DNA of 64,000 nucleotides, from the NCBI RefSeq assembly GCF_000017565.1, contig NC_009719.1, positions 3,083,001 through 3,147,000 on the forward strand. Direction: 5' to 3'. The position numbers and the translations under genes are program-made. This DNA comes from Parvibaculum lavamentivorans DS-1 (lineage in GTDB: Bacteria; Pseudomonadota; Alphaproteobacteria; Parvibaculales; Parvibaculaceae). The notes below the pieces were generated by a model that was given only the letters and a program-made list of their open reading frames with translations, made no database searches and was not told the DNA's origin. Positions 39,254 to 48,279 of the stretch are shown here, piece after piece (position 1 is the stretch's first letter; the number at the start of each line of letters is the position of its first letter).

Positions 39254-39807
39254 CTCTCCCGGATACCGAATTCAGCCAGATTGTGACAGCCAATGAGGTG
39301 CCGCCTAACGGGACCGAGATCAAGTTCGTGGCGGATGTGGCTGCACTCAAGGCATTGGCGCAGCGTTACGATGTGCTTGAGGTGACGCGCCTGGCGGGCA
39401 CGGGGCGGGTGCGGCCTTATCGGAAAGCGGGGCTGACGCTCGAATGCGCCTTTGAGGCGGAGGTGATACAGGCTTGTGTCGTGACGCTGGACCCCGTTAG
39501 ACAATCGATCGCGGCATCGTTCACGCAGCGTTATTTGCCGGCTCATATGATCGAACCGGAGGCCTTGGAGCCCGGCATCGGCGCGGAAGTTACCATCGAC
39601 ATCGAGGCCGAGGATGCACCAGAGCCGATGACCGGCAATGCAATCGATGTTGGGGAGGCAGTGGCGGAGCAGTTGGCGCTGGCCATCGACCCTTATCCCC
39701 GGAAGCAGGGCGTTGCCTTCGAAGCGCCGCCTGAAGGGGAGGAAGACGCTTCGGAAATCCGCCCCAACCCGTTTGCGGCGTTGGAAAAACTCAAGAAAAA
39801 TTATTGA
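39250..39807 (+). CDS. YceD family protein (DUF177)
   Basis: A 185-residue YceD-family protein. YceD homologues are widely linked to rRNA metabolism and usually sit next to rpmF/plsX; here plsX follows. The family's mid-region CAFEAEVIQACVVTLDP and the C-terminal NPFAALEKLKKNY are present. No zinc-binding cysteines are obvious. It is coupled to the upstream chaperone gene by an ATGA overlap. Exact function is unproven. Confidence 0.85.
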   Translation: MTLPDTEFSQIVTANEVPPNGTEIKFVADVAALKALAQRYDVLEVTRLAGTGRVRPYRKAGLTLECAFEAEVIQACVVTLDPVRQSIAASFTQRYLPAHMIEPEALEPGIGAEVTIDIEAEDAPEPMTGNAIDVGEAVAEQLALAIDPYPRKQGVAFEAPPEGEEDASEIRPNPFAALEKLKKNY

Positions 39808-39918
39808 GTTGGCGCGATTCGCGGCTATTTCCCGCTATTGTTTGCGGCCCCCAACCTAGTATCTTCGGGGCGCGCGCGGTCAGCGTGCGGAAGCCGGAAA
39901 CTATAGAGGGGGTCCCGG

Positions 39919-41004
39919 GTGACGCGAGGACTAACAATAGCGTTGGATGGAATGGGAGGCGATCACGGTCCTGAAACCGTGATCGGCGGAGCGGATATTG
40001 CGTCGGTCCGCCATCCCGATATTCGCTTTCTCATCTACGGCGATGAAACGAAAATTCGTCCATTTCTCGAAAAGCATCCACGGGTTCTGTCTGTCAGTGA
40101 AATTATTCACACTGACGTTTCCGTTTCGATGGAGGATAAGCCGAGCCAGGCGCTGCGGCGCGGCCGCAAGACGAGCAGCATGTGGCTTGCCATCGATGCT
40201 GTGAAGGCAGGCGAAGCCCAGGCGGCGGTTTCGGCCGGCAATACAGGCGCTCTGATGGCCATGGCCAAAGTTATCCTCCGTATGATGCCGAATGTGGAGC
40301 GCCCGGCGCTTGCCGCGCTCTGGCCCACGGCGCGGGGGGAGAGTGTCATGCTCGATCTCGGCGCGACTGTCGGCGCGGATGGGTACCAGCTTGTCCAATT
40401 CGCGGCGATGGGCGAGGCGTTCGCCAGGGTAGTCTTCAATATCGAGCAGCCGACCGTCGGGTTGCTGAATATCGGAGAGGAAGAGGTCAAGGGCACAGAG
40501 GGCGTGAAGCTCGCGGCCCAGATGTTGCGCGAGGCCGACCTGCCGATCCGTTTTCATGGCTTCGTCGAAGGCGATGACATTGCCAAGGGAACGGTCGATG
40601 TGGTTGTGACCGACGGCTACACCGGGAATATCGCGCTTAAGACGGCGGAAGGCATGGTCCGGCTGGTCGTCGACTATCTGCGTGCCGCGATGCGGAGTTC
40701 GCTCCTGTCCCGGCTCGGCTATTTGCTGGCATATGGCGCCTTTCGGGCGCTGGCGAAGAAGCTGGACCCAAGGGCGTCCAACGGCGCGGTTTTTCTCGGC
40801 CTTAACGGTCTTGTCGTGAAAAGCCATGGCGGAACAGATGCAATCGGCTTCGCTGCCGCGATCGATGTGGCGGTGGATGTCGCTTCCGCCGATCTCCTGA
40901 GCAAGATCGTCACCGATCTCGACCGGCTGAGCGGTTTGACCACCTCGATGGCGGGCCGGAAGCAGAATTCAGACATAGCGGAATCCGAGGCAGTGCTGTC
41001 GTGA
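39919..41004 (+). CDS. plsX: Phosphate acyltransferase PlsX
   Basis: Makes acyl-phosphate from acyl-ACP for phospholipid synthesis; 361 residues. It starts at a GTG after an AGGGGG ribosome site. Conserved parts are [13 protein letters not shown] (about 7-19), [33 protein letters not shown], and the [20 protein letters not shown] segment. It overlaps fabH by four bases (GTGA), so the two are translated together. Confidence 0.95.
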   Translation: MTRGLTIALDGMGGDHGPETVIGGADIASVRHPDIRFLIYGDETKIRPFLEKHPRVLSVSEIIHTDVSVSMEDKPSQALRRGRKTSSMWLAIDAVKAGEAQAAVSAGNTGALMAMAKVILRMMPNVERPALAALWPTARGESVMLDLGATVGADGYQLVQFAAMGEAFARVVFNIEQPTVGLLNIGEEEVKGTEGVKLAAQMLREADLPIRFHGFVEGDDIAKGTVDVVVTDGYTGNIALKTAEGMVRLVVDYLRAAMRSSLLSRLGYLLAYGAFRALAKKLDPRASNGAVFLGLNGLVVKSHGGTDAIGFAAAIDVAVDVASADLLSKIVTDLDRLSGLTTSMAGRKQNSDIAESEAVLS

Positions 41005-41978
41005 GTGTTACCAGAACCGTAGTCGTCGGCGTGGGCAGCTATTTGCCGGCGCGGATCATGACGAACGAGGACATTTCCAAGGTCGTCGATACGACGGATG
41101 AGTGGATTGTCGAGAGAACGGGCATTCACCAGCGGCATATCGCGGCCGATGACGAAATGACGTCCCATCTGGCAATTGCCGCGGCCCGCAAGGCTATCGA
41201 ACACGCGGGAATCGACACCCAGGAGATCGATACGATCATTCTGGCGACGACGACGCCCGACCAGACATTTCCGGCAACCGCGGCCACGGTGCAAGCGGAG
41301 CTGGGGCTCCATCATGGGGCGGCATTCGATATCCAGGCGGTGTGTTCGGGCTTCGTCTATGCGCTGACAATCGCGGATACATTCATAAAAACAGGCCAGT
41401 CGAAGACGGCGCTGGTTATCGGCGCGGAGACCTTTTCCCGGCTGCTCGACTGGACCGACCGGACGACATGCGTGCTTTTCGGCGATGGCGCCGGCGCCGT
41501 GGTGGTGAAGGGCATGGAGGGCGAGGGAAACAACTCGGATCAGGGTATCCTGACCGCGCATCTCCATTCGGACGGTCGCTACCGGGACAAGCTCTATGTG
41601 GATGGCGGACCATCATCGACGCAGTCCACGGGGCATGTGCGGATGGAAGGGCGCGAAGTTTTCCGCCATGCGGTGGTCAATATCGCCGAGGCGATCAATG
41701 AATCGCTTGAGGCGACGGGGCTGTCGGCGGACGATATAGACTGGTTCGTCCCTCACCAGGCGAACAAGCGCATTCTCGATGGCACGGCAAAAAGGATAGG
41801 TTTGCCGCCGGAAAAGGTGGTGCTGACGGTGGCCGACCAGGGCAATACGTCGGCGGCATCCGTTCCGCTGGCGCTGGATGCGGCGGTGAAGGATGGACGA
41901 ATCAAGCGGGGCCAGCTTGTCTTGCTTGAGGCGATGGGCGGCGGTTTCACCTGGGGTTCGCTGCTCTTCCGATTCTAG
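41001..41978 (+). CDS. fabH: 3-oxoacyl-ACP synthase III
   Basis: Initiates fatty acid synthesis by condensing acetyl-CoA with malonyl-ACP; 325 residues. The catalytic triad is visible: Cys in [11 protein letters not shown] (about 111), His in VPHQANKRI (about 252) and Asn in [11 protein letters not shown] (about 282). It starts with a GTG overlapping the plsX stop. The 137 bases after it lead into ihfA. Confidence 0.96.
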   Translation: MSVTRTVVVGVGSYLPARIMTNEDISKVVDTTDEWIVERTGIHQRHIAADDEMTSHLAIAAARKAIEHAGIDTQEIDTIILATTTPDQTFPATAATVQAELGLHHGAAFDIQAVCSGFVYALTIADTFIKTGQSKTALVIGAETFSRLLDWTDRTTCVLFGDGAGAVVVKGMEGEGNNSDQGILTAHLHSDGRYRDKLYVDGGPSSTQSTGHVRMEGREVFRHAVVNIAEAINESLEATGLSADDIDWFVPHQANKRILDGTAKRIGLPPEKVVLTVADQGNTSAASVPLALDAAVKDGRIKRGQLVLLEAMGGGFTWGSLLFRF

Positions 41979-42060
41979 GCGAAGCATTGGTTGCGCGACG
42001 GCCTGAATTAGGACAGAACCTGAATCTCTTACCTAAGAGAAAACAGGCATCCCGTTGATA

Positions 42061-42089
42061 TTGACGGGTTTCCGGGCGCGCAATAGGCT
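42061..42089 (+). promoter_or_regulatory. Possible ihfA promoter
   Basis: TTGACG (42061-42066) and a weak -10 candidate TAGGCT (42084-42089) are 17 bases apart and lie 27 bases before the ihfA start. Only the -35 box is good, so this is tentative. Confidence 0.3.
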
Positions 42090-42115
42090 CAAGAGAAATT
42101 GCAAAGGTGGAGGCC

Positions 42116-42433
42116 ATGGGGGAAACAGTCACGCGGGCGCAACTCAGCGAGGCCGTCTATCAGGAGGTCGGACTGTCGCGCAACGAGTCGGCGGAACTCG
42201 TCGAGCTGGTGCTTGCAGAGATTTCCGATTGCCTGGCCAGAGGCGATACCGTGAAATTGTCTTCGTTCGGATCGTTTTCCGTTCGCAAAAAGGGCGGACG
42301 GATGGGCCGGAATCCGAAGACGGGCGAAGAAGTTCCGATCAAGCCGCGGCGGGTGCTGGTTTTCCGGCCGAGCCATGTGCTGAAGGAACGGATCAACGGC
42401 TCGTCGGGCGGCGCATCGGCGGCCGCAGACTAG
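42116..42433 (+). CDS. ihfA: Integration host factor alpha subunit
   Basis: A 105-residue DNA-bending protein that pairs with IHF-beta. The ATG at 42116 is preferred to a GTG at 42107. The bacterial histone-like fold is complete: [21 protein letters not shown] at the N-terminus, [17 protein letters not shown], and the DNA-intercalating arm [20 protein letters not shown] with its conserved Pro. The tail is Ser/Ala-rich. It precedes a MerR gene, an order conserved in alphaproteobacteria. Confidence 0.95.
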   Translation: MGETVTRAQLSEAVYQEVGLSRNESAELVELVLAEISDCLARGDTVKLSSFGSFSVRKKGGRMGRNPKTGEEVPIKPRRVLVFRPSHVLKERINGSSGGASAAAD

Positions 42434-42506
42434 CTAACCGAAGGCGACATCCTTGAGCAGGTCCGGGTTCGCAAATCGGATTGAGGAACACCAACAGGGG
42501 CCTCAT

Positions 42507-42974
42507 TTGTCTACACAAAAGTCACCGGATGCGTTTCGGACCATCAGCGAGGTTGCGACCGAGCTGGATGTGCCGCAGCACGTGCTGCGCTTCTGGGAGA
42601 GCAAGTTCAACCAGATCAGGCCGCTGAAGCGCGGTGGCGGGCGGCGCTATTACCGGCCCGAGGATGTGGACCTGCTGAGGGGCGTCCGGACGCTGCTCTA
42701 CAATGACGGCTACACGATCAAGGGCGTCCAGAAAGTCTTTCGGGAACAAGGCGTTAAGTTCGTCGCGGAGACCGGCAGGGGCACTGTCGACACGTCGCTC
42801 GCGGAGCTGGCGCGCGAGGCCGTGCAGCGCGGCGAGCAGGAAGAACGGGAAGAGCCCGGAAAACCTATCGGAATGAGCGGCCGCAAGCGGCTGGAAGAGC
42901 TGCTGGAAGACCTGGTGTCGCTGAAGGACGAGATCGACGAGACGCTCTGGGAGAGCGAAGAGGAGGAAGGCTGA
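42507..42974 (+). CDS. MerR family transcriptional regulator
   Basis: A 155-residue MerR protein. A TTG start at 42507 is chosen because AGGGGC lies six bases before it; a TTG at 42453 would add 18 residues. The winged-helix domain occupies about 8-80: [22 protein letters not shown] and [27 protein letters not shown]. The C-terminal half is acidic and probably a coiled coil ([21 protein letters not shown]). It lies just after ihfA, as in many rhizobia. Target genes are unknown. Confidence 0.88.
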   Translation: MSTQKSPDAFRTISEVATELDVPQHVLRFWESKFNQIRPLKRGGGRRYYRPEDVDLLRGVRTLLYNDGYTIKGVQKVFREQGVKFVAETGRGTVDTSLAELAREAVQRGEQEEREEPGKPIGMSGRKRLEELLEDLVSLKDEIDETLWESEEEEG

Positions 42975-43095
42975 GGCCCCTCCAAAATCCTGAAAATTCA
43001 TTGGAAAATGCGGGTTTAGGCCGTTGCCGCGATCAAAGGCGGCGTCTATATTCCGCGCCTTCGCAGAGGATTCTTTCCTCTTCGATACCGGCAGT

Positions 43096-43172
43096 CGGAG
43101 CGTAGCGCAGCCCGGTAGCGCACTTGTCTGGGGGACAAGGGGTCGTCGGTTCGAATCCGGCCGCTCCGACCA
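43096..43172 (+). tRNA. tRNA-Pro (anticodon GGG)
   Basis: A 77-base cloverleaf including a genomic CCA. The acceptor stem CGGAGCG pairs exactly with CGCTCCG. The D arm has GCGC...GCGC, the anticodon arm CTTGT-CTGGGGG-ACAAG gives anticodon GGG, and the T arm carries TTCGAAT. It decodes CCC proline codons, which are common in this GC-rich genome. Confidence 0.97.
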
Positions 43173-43226
43173 TTCTTTCGTCGGCCCGAAAGGGCAGAGG
43201 CACCAAAGCTTTAGGGACTTTTCCTC

Positions 43227-43310
43227 ATGATTGGCCAGATCCTCCCGATCGTCATTTTCCTGCTCGCGATCGTCGCGATGAACAAGATCGTGACCGGCCG
43301 TTTCGGCTGA
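43227..43310 (+). CDS. 27-residue hydrophobic small protein
   Basis: A micro-ORF of 27 codons 55 bases after tRNA-Pro. The sequence is a short hydrophobic helix (about 4-18, ILPIVIFLLAIVAMN) followed by a basic end, NKIVTGRFG, which fits a single-pass membrane miniprotein with a positive-inside end. The start lacks a clear ribosome site. Similar 25-30 residue proteins are scattered in alphaproteobacteria, but I cannot name a family. It could be read from the tRNA transcript. Confidence 0.5.
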   Translation: MIGQILPIVIFLLAIVAMNKIVTGRFG

Positions 43311-43371
43311 CCGTCATCGAACTGTCATCAGACCGTCATGCGGGGAGATTCGCCTCTCGTCCGGTGCGGTT

Positions 43372-43587
43372 CTACGCTTCGTCCGGACGGACCATCCAGG
43401 TGATGAGATATTTGGCGGGGAACGCCCAAATCACACCTGCGGTGATGTAGTAGAGAAATTGCACCAGGCCATTCTCCGGCAGGTGCCCGCTGACCGCGAT
43501 CGTCATCACCAGAAACGAATAGAGCACGAGGAAGGTCAGCAGCACGATCGTGCCGATGAGCTTGCGAGTGCGGATGCCGAGGCGCAT
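43372..43587 (-). CDS. DUF2842 family small membrane protein
   Basis: A 71-residue protein from the ATG at 43587; starts at 43632 or 43689 would add 15-34 non-conserved residues. It has two membrane helices (about 10-30 and 42-60), the block RTRKLIGTIVLLTFLVLYSF and the C-terminal FPAKYLITWMVRPDE typical of DUF2842, a family common in alphaproteobacteria. The function is unknown. It is divergent from ctaA, suggesting a shared regulatory region or a link to cytochrome oxidase assembly. Confidence 0.75.
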   Translation of the reverse strand: MRLGIRTRKLIGTIVLLTFLVLYSFLVMTIAVSGHLPENGLVQFLYYITAGVIWAFPAKYLITWMVRPDEA

Positions 43588-43715
43588 GGGGATATCTCGT
43601 GCGGTTCGAGGGACCGGCTTCTCATAAGCCATCTCCAGCCGTTGCGCAAAGCGCGGCGTCCTGTCGCGGCGGTTTCCGGCTAGGCGCATGCGGCGGAGGG
43701 GGGTAAGTATTTTCC

Positions 43716-44750
43716 ATGAATATTCTTCCCCGGATCAATGCCATCGAAAAGACCGACGCGAACCATCACGCGATTGCATGGTGGCTGATCGGCGTCGCGG
43801 CGCTGGTCTTCATCATGGTGGTGGTGGGGGGGCTCACGCGGCTCACCGAAAGCGGCTTGTCGATCACCGAATGGAAGCCGGTGACGGGTGCGCTGCCGCC
43901 GATGACGGAAGAGCACTGGCAGGAGGAGTTCGACCTCTACCGGCAGATCCCGCAATACCAGCTCGTCAACAAGGGCATGTCGCTCGACGAGTTCAAGACG
44001 ATCTACTGGTGGGAGTGGAGCCACCGCTTTCTCGGAAGGCTGATCGGGCTTGCGTTTTTCGTGCCGTTCGTTTTTTTTGTCGTGACGCGGCGCGTTGAGC
44101 GGGCGCTGGTGCCGCGGCTGATTTTCCTGTTCGTGCTGGGCGGCATGCAGGGCGTGCTCGGCTGGTGGATGGTGATGAGCGGGCTCACCGACCGGACGGA
44201 GGTGAGCCAGTACCGGCTGGCGGCGCATCTCGGTCTTGCGACGCTGATCTTCGGGGCGCTGATCTGGACGGCGCTCGATCTGCTGAACGGCAAGAGCACG
44301 CGGCTGTTGACGGGCCTGGCGAAAGCGGCGGCGGCGATCCTTGCGTTGATCTTCCTGCAGACGATCCTCGGCGCGTTTGTCGCCGGCATAAGGGCGGGGC
44401 TGATCTACAACACCTGGCCGCTGATGGCGGGGGCGTTCATTCCCGACGGGCTCTTCGCGATGACGCCCGTCTGGCATAATTTTTTCGAGAGCCATCTCAC
44501 GGTGCAGTTCCAGCACCGGATGACGGCTTACCTGCTTTTGCTCTGCGTCGTGTGGCACTGGTGGGCGGCGCGCAAGACGGCAGCGGCTCCGAGCGCGGGG
44601 TGGCTTGCGGTTGCGACTTTCGCGCAGGCCTGCATCGGCATCTGGACGGTGCTCTGGGTGGTGCCGATCCCGCTTGGCGCGGCGCATCAGGCGGGGGCGA
44701 TGGTGGTGTTCGGCGTTGCCGTGTGGCATGTGCACCGGCTGGCGAAGTAA
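43716..44750 (+). CDS. ctaA: Heme A synthase (COX15/CtaA)
   Basis: Membrane enzyme that hydroxylates heme O to heme A for cytochrome oxidase; 344 residues with eight helices. Family motifs: VVVGGLTRLTESGLSITEWKP (about 29), WWEWSHRFLGRLIGL with a heme-ligand His, LIYNTWPLMAGAFIP, QFQHRMTAYLLL and a final histidine in PLGAAHQAGAM. It is the last ordinary gene before the AT-richer DarTG locus. Confidence 0.94.
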   Translation: MNILPRINAIEKTDANHHAIAWWLIGVAALVFIMVVVGGLTRLTESGLSITEWKPVTGALPPMTEEHWQEEFDLYRQIPQYQLVNKGMSLDEFKTIYWWEWSHRFLGRLIGLAFFVPFVFFVVTRRVERALVPRLIFLFVLGGMQGVLGWWMVMSGLTDRTEVSQYRLAAHLGLATLIFGALIWTALDLLNGKSTRLLTGLAKAAAAILALIFLQTILGAFVAGIRAGLIYNTWPLMAGAFIPDGLFAMTPVWHNFFESHLTVQFQHRMTAYLLLLCVVWHWWAARKTAAAPSAGWLAVATFAQACIGIWTVLWVVPIPLGAAHQAGAMVVFGVAVWHVHRLAK

Positions 44751-45151
44751 CTTGCCCGGGTAATTGAGAGATGCGTCGCCCAAAACTTACGGCGGGGGAC
44801 TTTTCCTTGCTGAAGCTTTGGTTTTCTCACGTACCGACATTCTCCGCCGCCAAGACGGGTAGGTCTTGGACTAAGCACTTAGTCAGAGGAAGCTAAGTCC
44901 GAACACCTCTGACTTGTAGTAATGTATTAAGCAGACCGAGAGCTTTCAAAGTGATTCTACCATCGGCTTTGTGTGATAGAGGTTTTCTACAAAGACTGCA
45001 GCAAATCTGAAGTTGCTGTGAAAAGAATCTGCAGCGACAAGTTTGGGGCTGGACAACACGCAAGGCTAGGCCTGCTCTGCAGGAGAAAAACTCTGGAGTC
45101 GAGAGAGTGGGTTCCGTTGGAAGTGCATATTAGCGAGATTGATGGGTAAGT
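44751..45151 (+). other. Upstream region of darTG
   Basis: 401 bases with no convincing gene, AT-richer than the flanking genome. It contains a perfect 14-base palindromic site ACTAAG-CA-CTTAGT (44870-44883) and an adjoining 8-base inverted repeat (44882-44913). These may be operators or part of the boundary of an acquired segment. No obvious integrase or direct repeats are seen. Confidence 0.4.
44870..44913. repeat. Overlapping inverted repeats upstream of darT
   Basis: ACTAAG and CTTAGT around a two-base centre (44870-44883) run directly into GTCAGAGG (44882-44889), which pairs exactly with CCTCTGAC (44906-44913). The site lies about 240 bases before the darT start. The placement suggests a regulator binding site. 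Confidence 0.4.
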
Positions 45152-45796
45152 ATGGCCATCCCTGCACAGCCGAAGATTTACCACATTGTGCACGTCCAAA
45201 ATCTCGCGTCGATCGTGACGGATGGCCATTTGTGGTCAGACGCGACCATGGTCAATCGACCACCTGGAGGAACAGTGATCGGAATGGGTGGCATAAAGCT
45301 GCGGCGATTGCGTCTTCCCGTGACGTGCCACCAGGGAACACATGTTGGCGACTTTGTCCCGTTCTATTTCTGTTCTAGATCAATTATGCTGTACGTGCTT
45401 CATTGCGCGAACCATGCGGAACTAACTTATCGAGGTGGGCAGCAGCCCATTGTTCATCTGGAAGCAGACCTTTACCGGTCCGTTCGATGGGCAGAAGAAA
45501 ATGGGTCACGTTGGGCATTTTCTCTCTCGAACGCGGGTGCTGCCTATACACAGTTTCGTTCAAAGAGAGAACAACTAAGCGAAGTCAACTGGGAGGCTGT
45601 GAGAGCTACCGATTTTCGACCAGCGGACGTCAAAGAGGGTAAGCAGGCAGAATTTTTGGTTGAACGCTCCTTCCCGTGGCATCTGGTAGAGCGTGTTGGA
45701 GTTCACTCGCAAGCTGTTGTGGATCAAGTGTCTACCGCAATGCGGGGTGTGCGACATCGGCCTCAGATCGAAATCAGGAAGGACTGGTACTTTTGA
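45152..45796 (+). CDS. darT: DNA ADP-ribosyltransferase toxin DarT
   Basis: A 214-residue toxin of the DarT (DUF4433) family, which uses NAD+ to ADP-ribosylate single-stranded DNA and blocks replication. Known DarTG systems protect bacteria from phages. The NAD-binding start KIYHIVHVQNLASIVTDGHL is typical. Arg51/Arg52 in KLRRLRLPV and Glu167 in KQAEFLVERSFP fall where the catalytic Arg and Glu of the family lie. Base composition is AT-richer than the flanking genes. The stop TGA overlaps the darG start by one base (TGATG). Confidence 0.9.
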   Translation: MAIPAQPKIYHIVHVQNLASIVTDGHLWSDATMVNRPPGGTVIGMGGIKLRRLRLPVTCHQGTHVGDFVPFYFCSRSIMLYVLHCANHAELTYRGGQQPIVHLEADLYRSVRWAEENGSRWAFSLSNAGAAYTQFRSKREQLSEVNWEAVRATDFRPADVKEGKQAEFLVERSFPWHLVERVGVHSQAVVDQVSTAMRGVRHRPQIEIRKDWYF

Positions 45797-46833
45797 TGGG
45801 GCATGCCGTGATCGAGTTTAGAACTGGCGACATTCTGGACGCGGATGTGGAAGCGCTCGTGAATACAGTTAACTGTGTGGGTATCATGGGGCGCGGTATT
45901 GCGCTTCAGTTCAAGAATGCTTTTCCCGAAAATTTCAAAGCTTATAAGGCTGCATGTGATTGTCAGGAAGTGCAGCCCGGCAAAATGTTTGTATTTGAAA
46001 CTCACAAGTTTACTGGCCCTAGGTTTGTCATCAATTTTCCGACCAAGCGTCATTGGCGTGGCAAAAGCCGTATGGAAGACATTGACTCCGGGCTCAAGGC
46101 ACTCGTAGGAGAAATCCGCCAACGTGGCATTCGATCAATTGCTGTTCCGCCGTTGGGGAGTGGGCTCGGTGGTTTGGTTTGGGCTGACGTGCGTCCACGA
46201 ATTAAGGCAGCTTTACAAGATATTGAAGGGCTCAAAGTGATTGTTTTTGAGCCTAGTGCTGCAGTTGTTACGACGAAGTCCCGGGAAATACCAAAAATGA
46301 CAGCAGGGCGTGCTGCTCTTGTTGTGTTGATGTATCGGTATCTGGGAGGGCTGATGGACCCTTTCGTAACGCTGCTTGAAATCCACAAGCTTCTGTATTT
46401 TATGCAAGAAGCCGGTGAATCTTTGCGTTTGAAGTATGCGAAAGCACCATATGGTCCTTACGCAGAAAATTTACGACATGTGCTCAGTGCAGTGGAGGGG
46501 CATCTGGTGTCCGGCTATGCAGATGGCGGTGACACGCCAGATAAACAAATCGAATTAGTGCCCGGTGCGGTCCAAGATGCCGAGGCTTATCTTGATCACA
46601 ACACGGATACTATTAGTCGTTTTGATCGTGTTGGGAAACTTGTTGAGGGATTTGAAACACCGTTCGGACTCGAACTTCTGGCGACTGTTCATTGGGTTGT
46701 TACGCGCGAAAATGCTTCCTCTGCTGAAGAAGCCGCTGAAAAAGTATACGCATGGAGTGATCGTAAGAAACGCTTCACGCCTCGTCAGATAGCTATCGCT
46801 TTTGATACGCTACGCTCGAAGGGCTGGGCTTGA
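45796..46833 (+). CDS. darG: Macrodomain antitoxin DarG
   Basis: A 345-residue antitoxin that removes ADP-ribose from DNA and blocks DarT. The macrodomain covers about 1-155: GDILDADVEALVNTVNCVGIMGRGIALQF, then INFPTKRHWR (79-88), with Lys84 in the place of the catalytic lysine of TARG1/DarG macrodomains, and AVPPLGSGLGGL. The C-terminal domain (about 170-345; LLEIHKLLYFMQEAGE and APYGPYAENLRHVL) is the helical DNA-mimic region known to bind DarT. The ATG overlaps the toxin stop, so the two are coupled. Confidence 0.92.
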   Translation: MGHAVIEFRTGDILDADVEALVNTVNCVGIMGRGIALQFKNAFPENFKAYKAACDCQEVQPGKMFVFETHKFTGPRFVINFPTKRHWRGKSRMEDIDSGLKALVGEIRQRGIRSIAVPPLGSGLGGLVWADVRPRIKAALQDIEGLKVIVFEPSAAVVTTKSREIPKMTAGRAALVVLMYRYLGGLMDPFVTLLEIHKLLYFMQEAGESLRLKYAKAPYGPYAENLRHVLSAVEGHLVSGYADGGDTPDKQIELVPGAVQDAEAYLDHNTDTISRFDRVGKLVEGFETPFGLELLATVHWVVTRENASSAEEAAEKVYAWSDRKKRFTPRQIAIAFDTLRSKGWA

Positions 46834-46884
46834 AAATAAGGCAGTCGGGACGATTTTATTTGCAGGGCGGCGCGGTTCGCGCCT

Positions 46885-46998
46885 TCTGGATTGCCGGGTT
46901 TGCCCTTCGCTTTCGCTTCGGGCGTTTAGGGCTCGAAAAGGTCCACCGGACCTTTTCGTCCGCTTTCGCGGACCGCCCTTCACCCCGGCAATGACAGT
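46885..46998. repeat. Palindromic repeat, family B (copy 0)
   Basis: Outer arms TGGATTGCCGGG at the left and CCCCGGCAATGACAG at the right enclose inner hairpins (AAAAGGTCC/GGACCTTTT and GTCCGC/GCGGAC). The same outer arms occur in the element at 48907. It lies 52 bases after darG, so it may mark the end of the acquired segment. Confidence 0.6.
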
Positions 46999-47049
46999 TT
47001 GTTTTAAGTCAGGATAATTGGCGGCTGCGGCAAGTGGCGCTGCGAGTGG

Positions 47050-47083
47050 GGCCCGGGGACGAGCCCCGGGATGACATTTTTTT
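47050..47083 (+). terminator. Hairpin with T-run after darG
   Basis: A perfect seven-base stem CCCGGGG/CCCCGGG around ACGAG, then ATGACA and seven Ts. The GATGACA end is shared with family B repeats. The gap before the T-run makes terminator strength uncertain. Confidence 0.5.
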
Positions 47084-47119
47084 GTGCGGCTATATTTACT
47101 CCGCGTACAAATCGTTTCT

Positions 47120-47773
47120 TTAATCCCGGTCCGGTGCGCCAAGCGGGAAGTAGGAGCGGTATTTGCGGCCTTCTTCCACGGCGCGTGCGAAGGAGGGGCG
47201 GGCCAGCAGGCGCGTGCGGTAGGCGCGGAGCCGGGGATAGGCATCGCCGATCCGGTGTATCCAGTCGCCGTAGAAGAGGGAGGGGGCTGCGGCGCAATCG
47301 GCGAGCGAGAAATTGTCGCCGGCGGCCCATTCGCGTCCGTCCAGCCGCTTTTCCAGCCAGGCATAGGCCGTTTCGAGTGCCCTTGCCGTGTTCTCCTTTG
47401 CCTCCTGCAAGCGATCAGGCGTCTGGCGAAGCGCTTCGTTCACCGCCACCTGCGCGGCATTCATGACGTATTGATCGAAGAAGCGGTCGAGCAGGCGCAC
47501 TTCCAATGCGGCGGCGGGATCTTCCGGCAGGAAGCGGACTTGTCCCGGATGCTGCCGGTCCAGATATTCGATGATGATGCTGGTCTCGGCGATGGTGCGG
47601 TCTCCATCGACCAGCACGGGGAACTTCGCGATCGGCCAGAGCTTCGCCAGTTCCTCGCTTGCGCCCGGCTCTTCAAGGTGCCGGTAGGCGAAGGGCGTAT
47701 CGTTTTCCCACAGTGCCATGAGCACCTTCTGGCAGTAGGAGGAGAAAGGGTGGGCATAGAGCGTCAACGGCAT
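47120..47773 (-). CDS. Glutathione S-transferase
   Basis: A 217-residue cytosolic GST. The N-terminal thioredoxin-like domain (MPLTLYAHPFSSYCQKVLMAL, then FPVLVDGDRTIAETSIIIEYLD with the glutathione-binding Glu-Ser/Thr) is followed by an all-helical C-terminal domain containing FSLADCAAAPSLFYGDW. It likely conjugates electrophiles. It ends a leftward group with an AHSA1-domain gene and an ArsR regulator (six bases from the AHSA1 stop), a set often controlled together. Confidence 0.88.
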   Translation of the reverse strand: MPLTLYAHPFSSYCQKVLMALWENDTPFAYRHLEEPGASEELAKLWPIAKFPVLVDGDRTIAETSIIIEYLDRQHPGQVRFLPEDPAAALEVRLLDRFFDQYVMNAAQVAVNEALRQTPDRLQEAKENTARALETAYAWLEKRLDGREWAAGDNFSLADCAAAPSLFYGDWIHRIGDAYPRLRAYRTRLLARPSFARAVEEGRKYRSYFPLGAPDRD

Positions 47774-47779
47774 GGCTGT

Positions 47780-48277
47780 TCATTTGCTCCCGAGTTTCGC
47801 GATGTGAAGGGCGAGTTTGTCCAGCGTCTGGCCGCCATATTCGACGGCGCCGAAGCCGATCTTCTCGTTGCGTTGCGCTTTGGAAGGATGCATCTGCCGG
47901 AGCGTGATGACGGTCTTGCCGTTGCTCTGTTCATCGAAGGTGACGAGCATTCGGAATTTGCCGGGATCGTCATCCTGATCCGAACCGTGCTCGACCTCGA
48001 TGAGGGCGGGCGCTTCCATGCGGAGGAAGATCATCCGGTTGCTGTAACGCGTGCCATCGGGCGCGACCATGTCGAAGCGCCAGAGGCCGCCCGGCTTGAG
48101 GCCGATCTCCCGGGTTTCGATTGCCATGCCGTCGGGCCCGAACCATGCCTGTATCTGCTCCGGGGCCGTCCAGGCGGCGTAGACGATATTCCGGGGGGCG
48201 TCGATGACACGCGCCAGAACGATTTCGCGATCGAGCGGCCAGTCACGCCAGGCCGAATTCTTCGATGGGTCGCTCAT
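47780..48277 (-). CDS. SRPBCC/AHSA1-domain protein
   Basis: A 165-residue START-like protein from the ATG at 48277; a longer upstream frame overlaps arsR and is not real. The AHSA1 core begins REIVLARVIDAPRNIVYAAWTAPEQIQAWFGP (about 18-49) and continues GGLWRFDMVAPDGT and FDEQSNGKTVITLRQ. Such proteins, when next to ArsR regulators, are poorly defined stress proteins. Here it is between arsR and GST on one strand. Confidence 0.87.
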   Translation of the reverse strand: MSDPSKNSAWRDWPLDREIVLARVIDAPRNIVYAAWTAPEQIQAWFGPDGMAIETREIGLKPGGLWRFDMVAPDGTRYSNRMIFLRMEAPALIEVEHGSDQDDDPGKFRMLVTFDEQSNGKTVITLRQMHPSKAQRNEKIGFGAVEYGGQTLDKLALHIAKLGSK

Positions 48278-48279
48278 AC

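Noticed and set aside
44987-45229. An 80-codon minus-strand frame upstream of darT
   Set aside because: No start context or domain; overlaps the darT start and looks like chance in AT-richer DNA.
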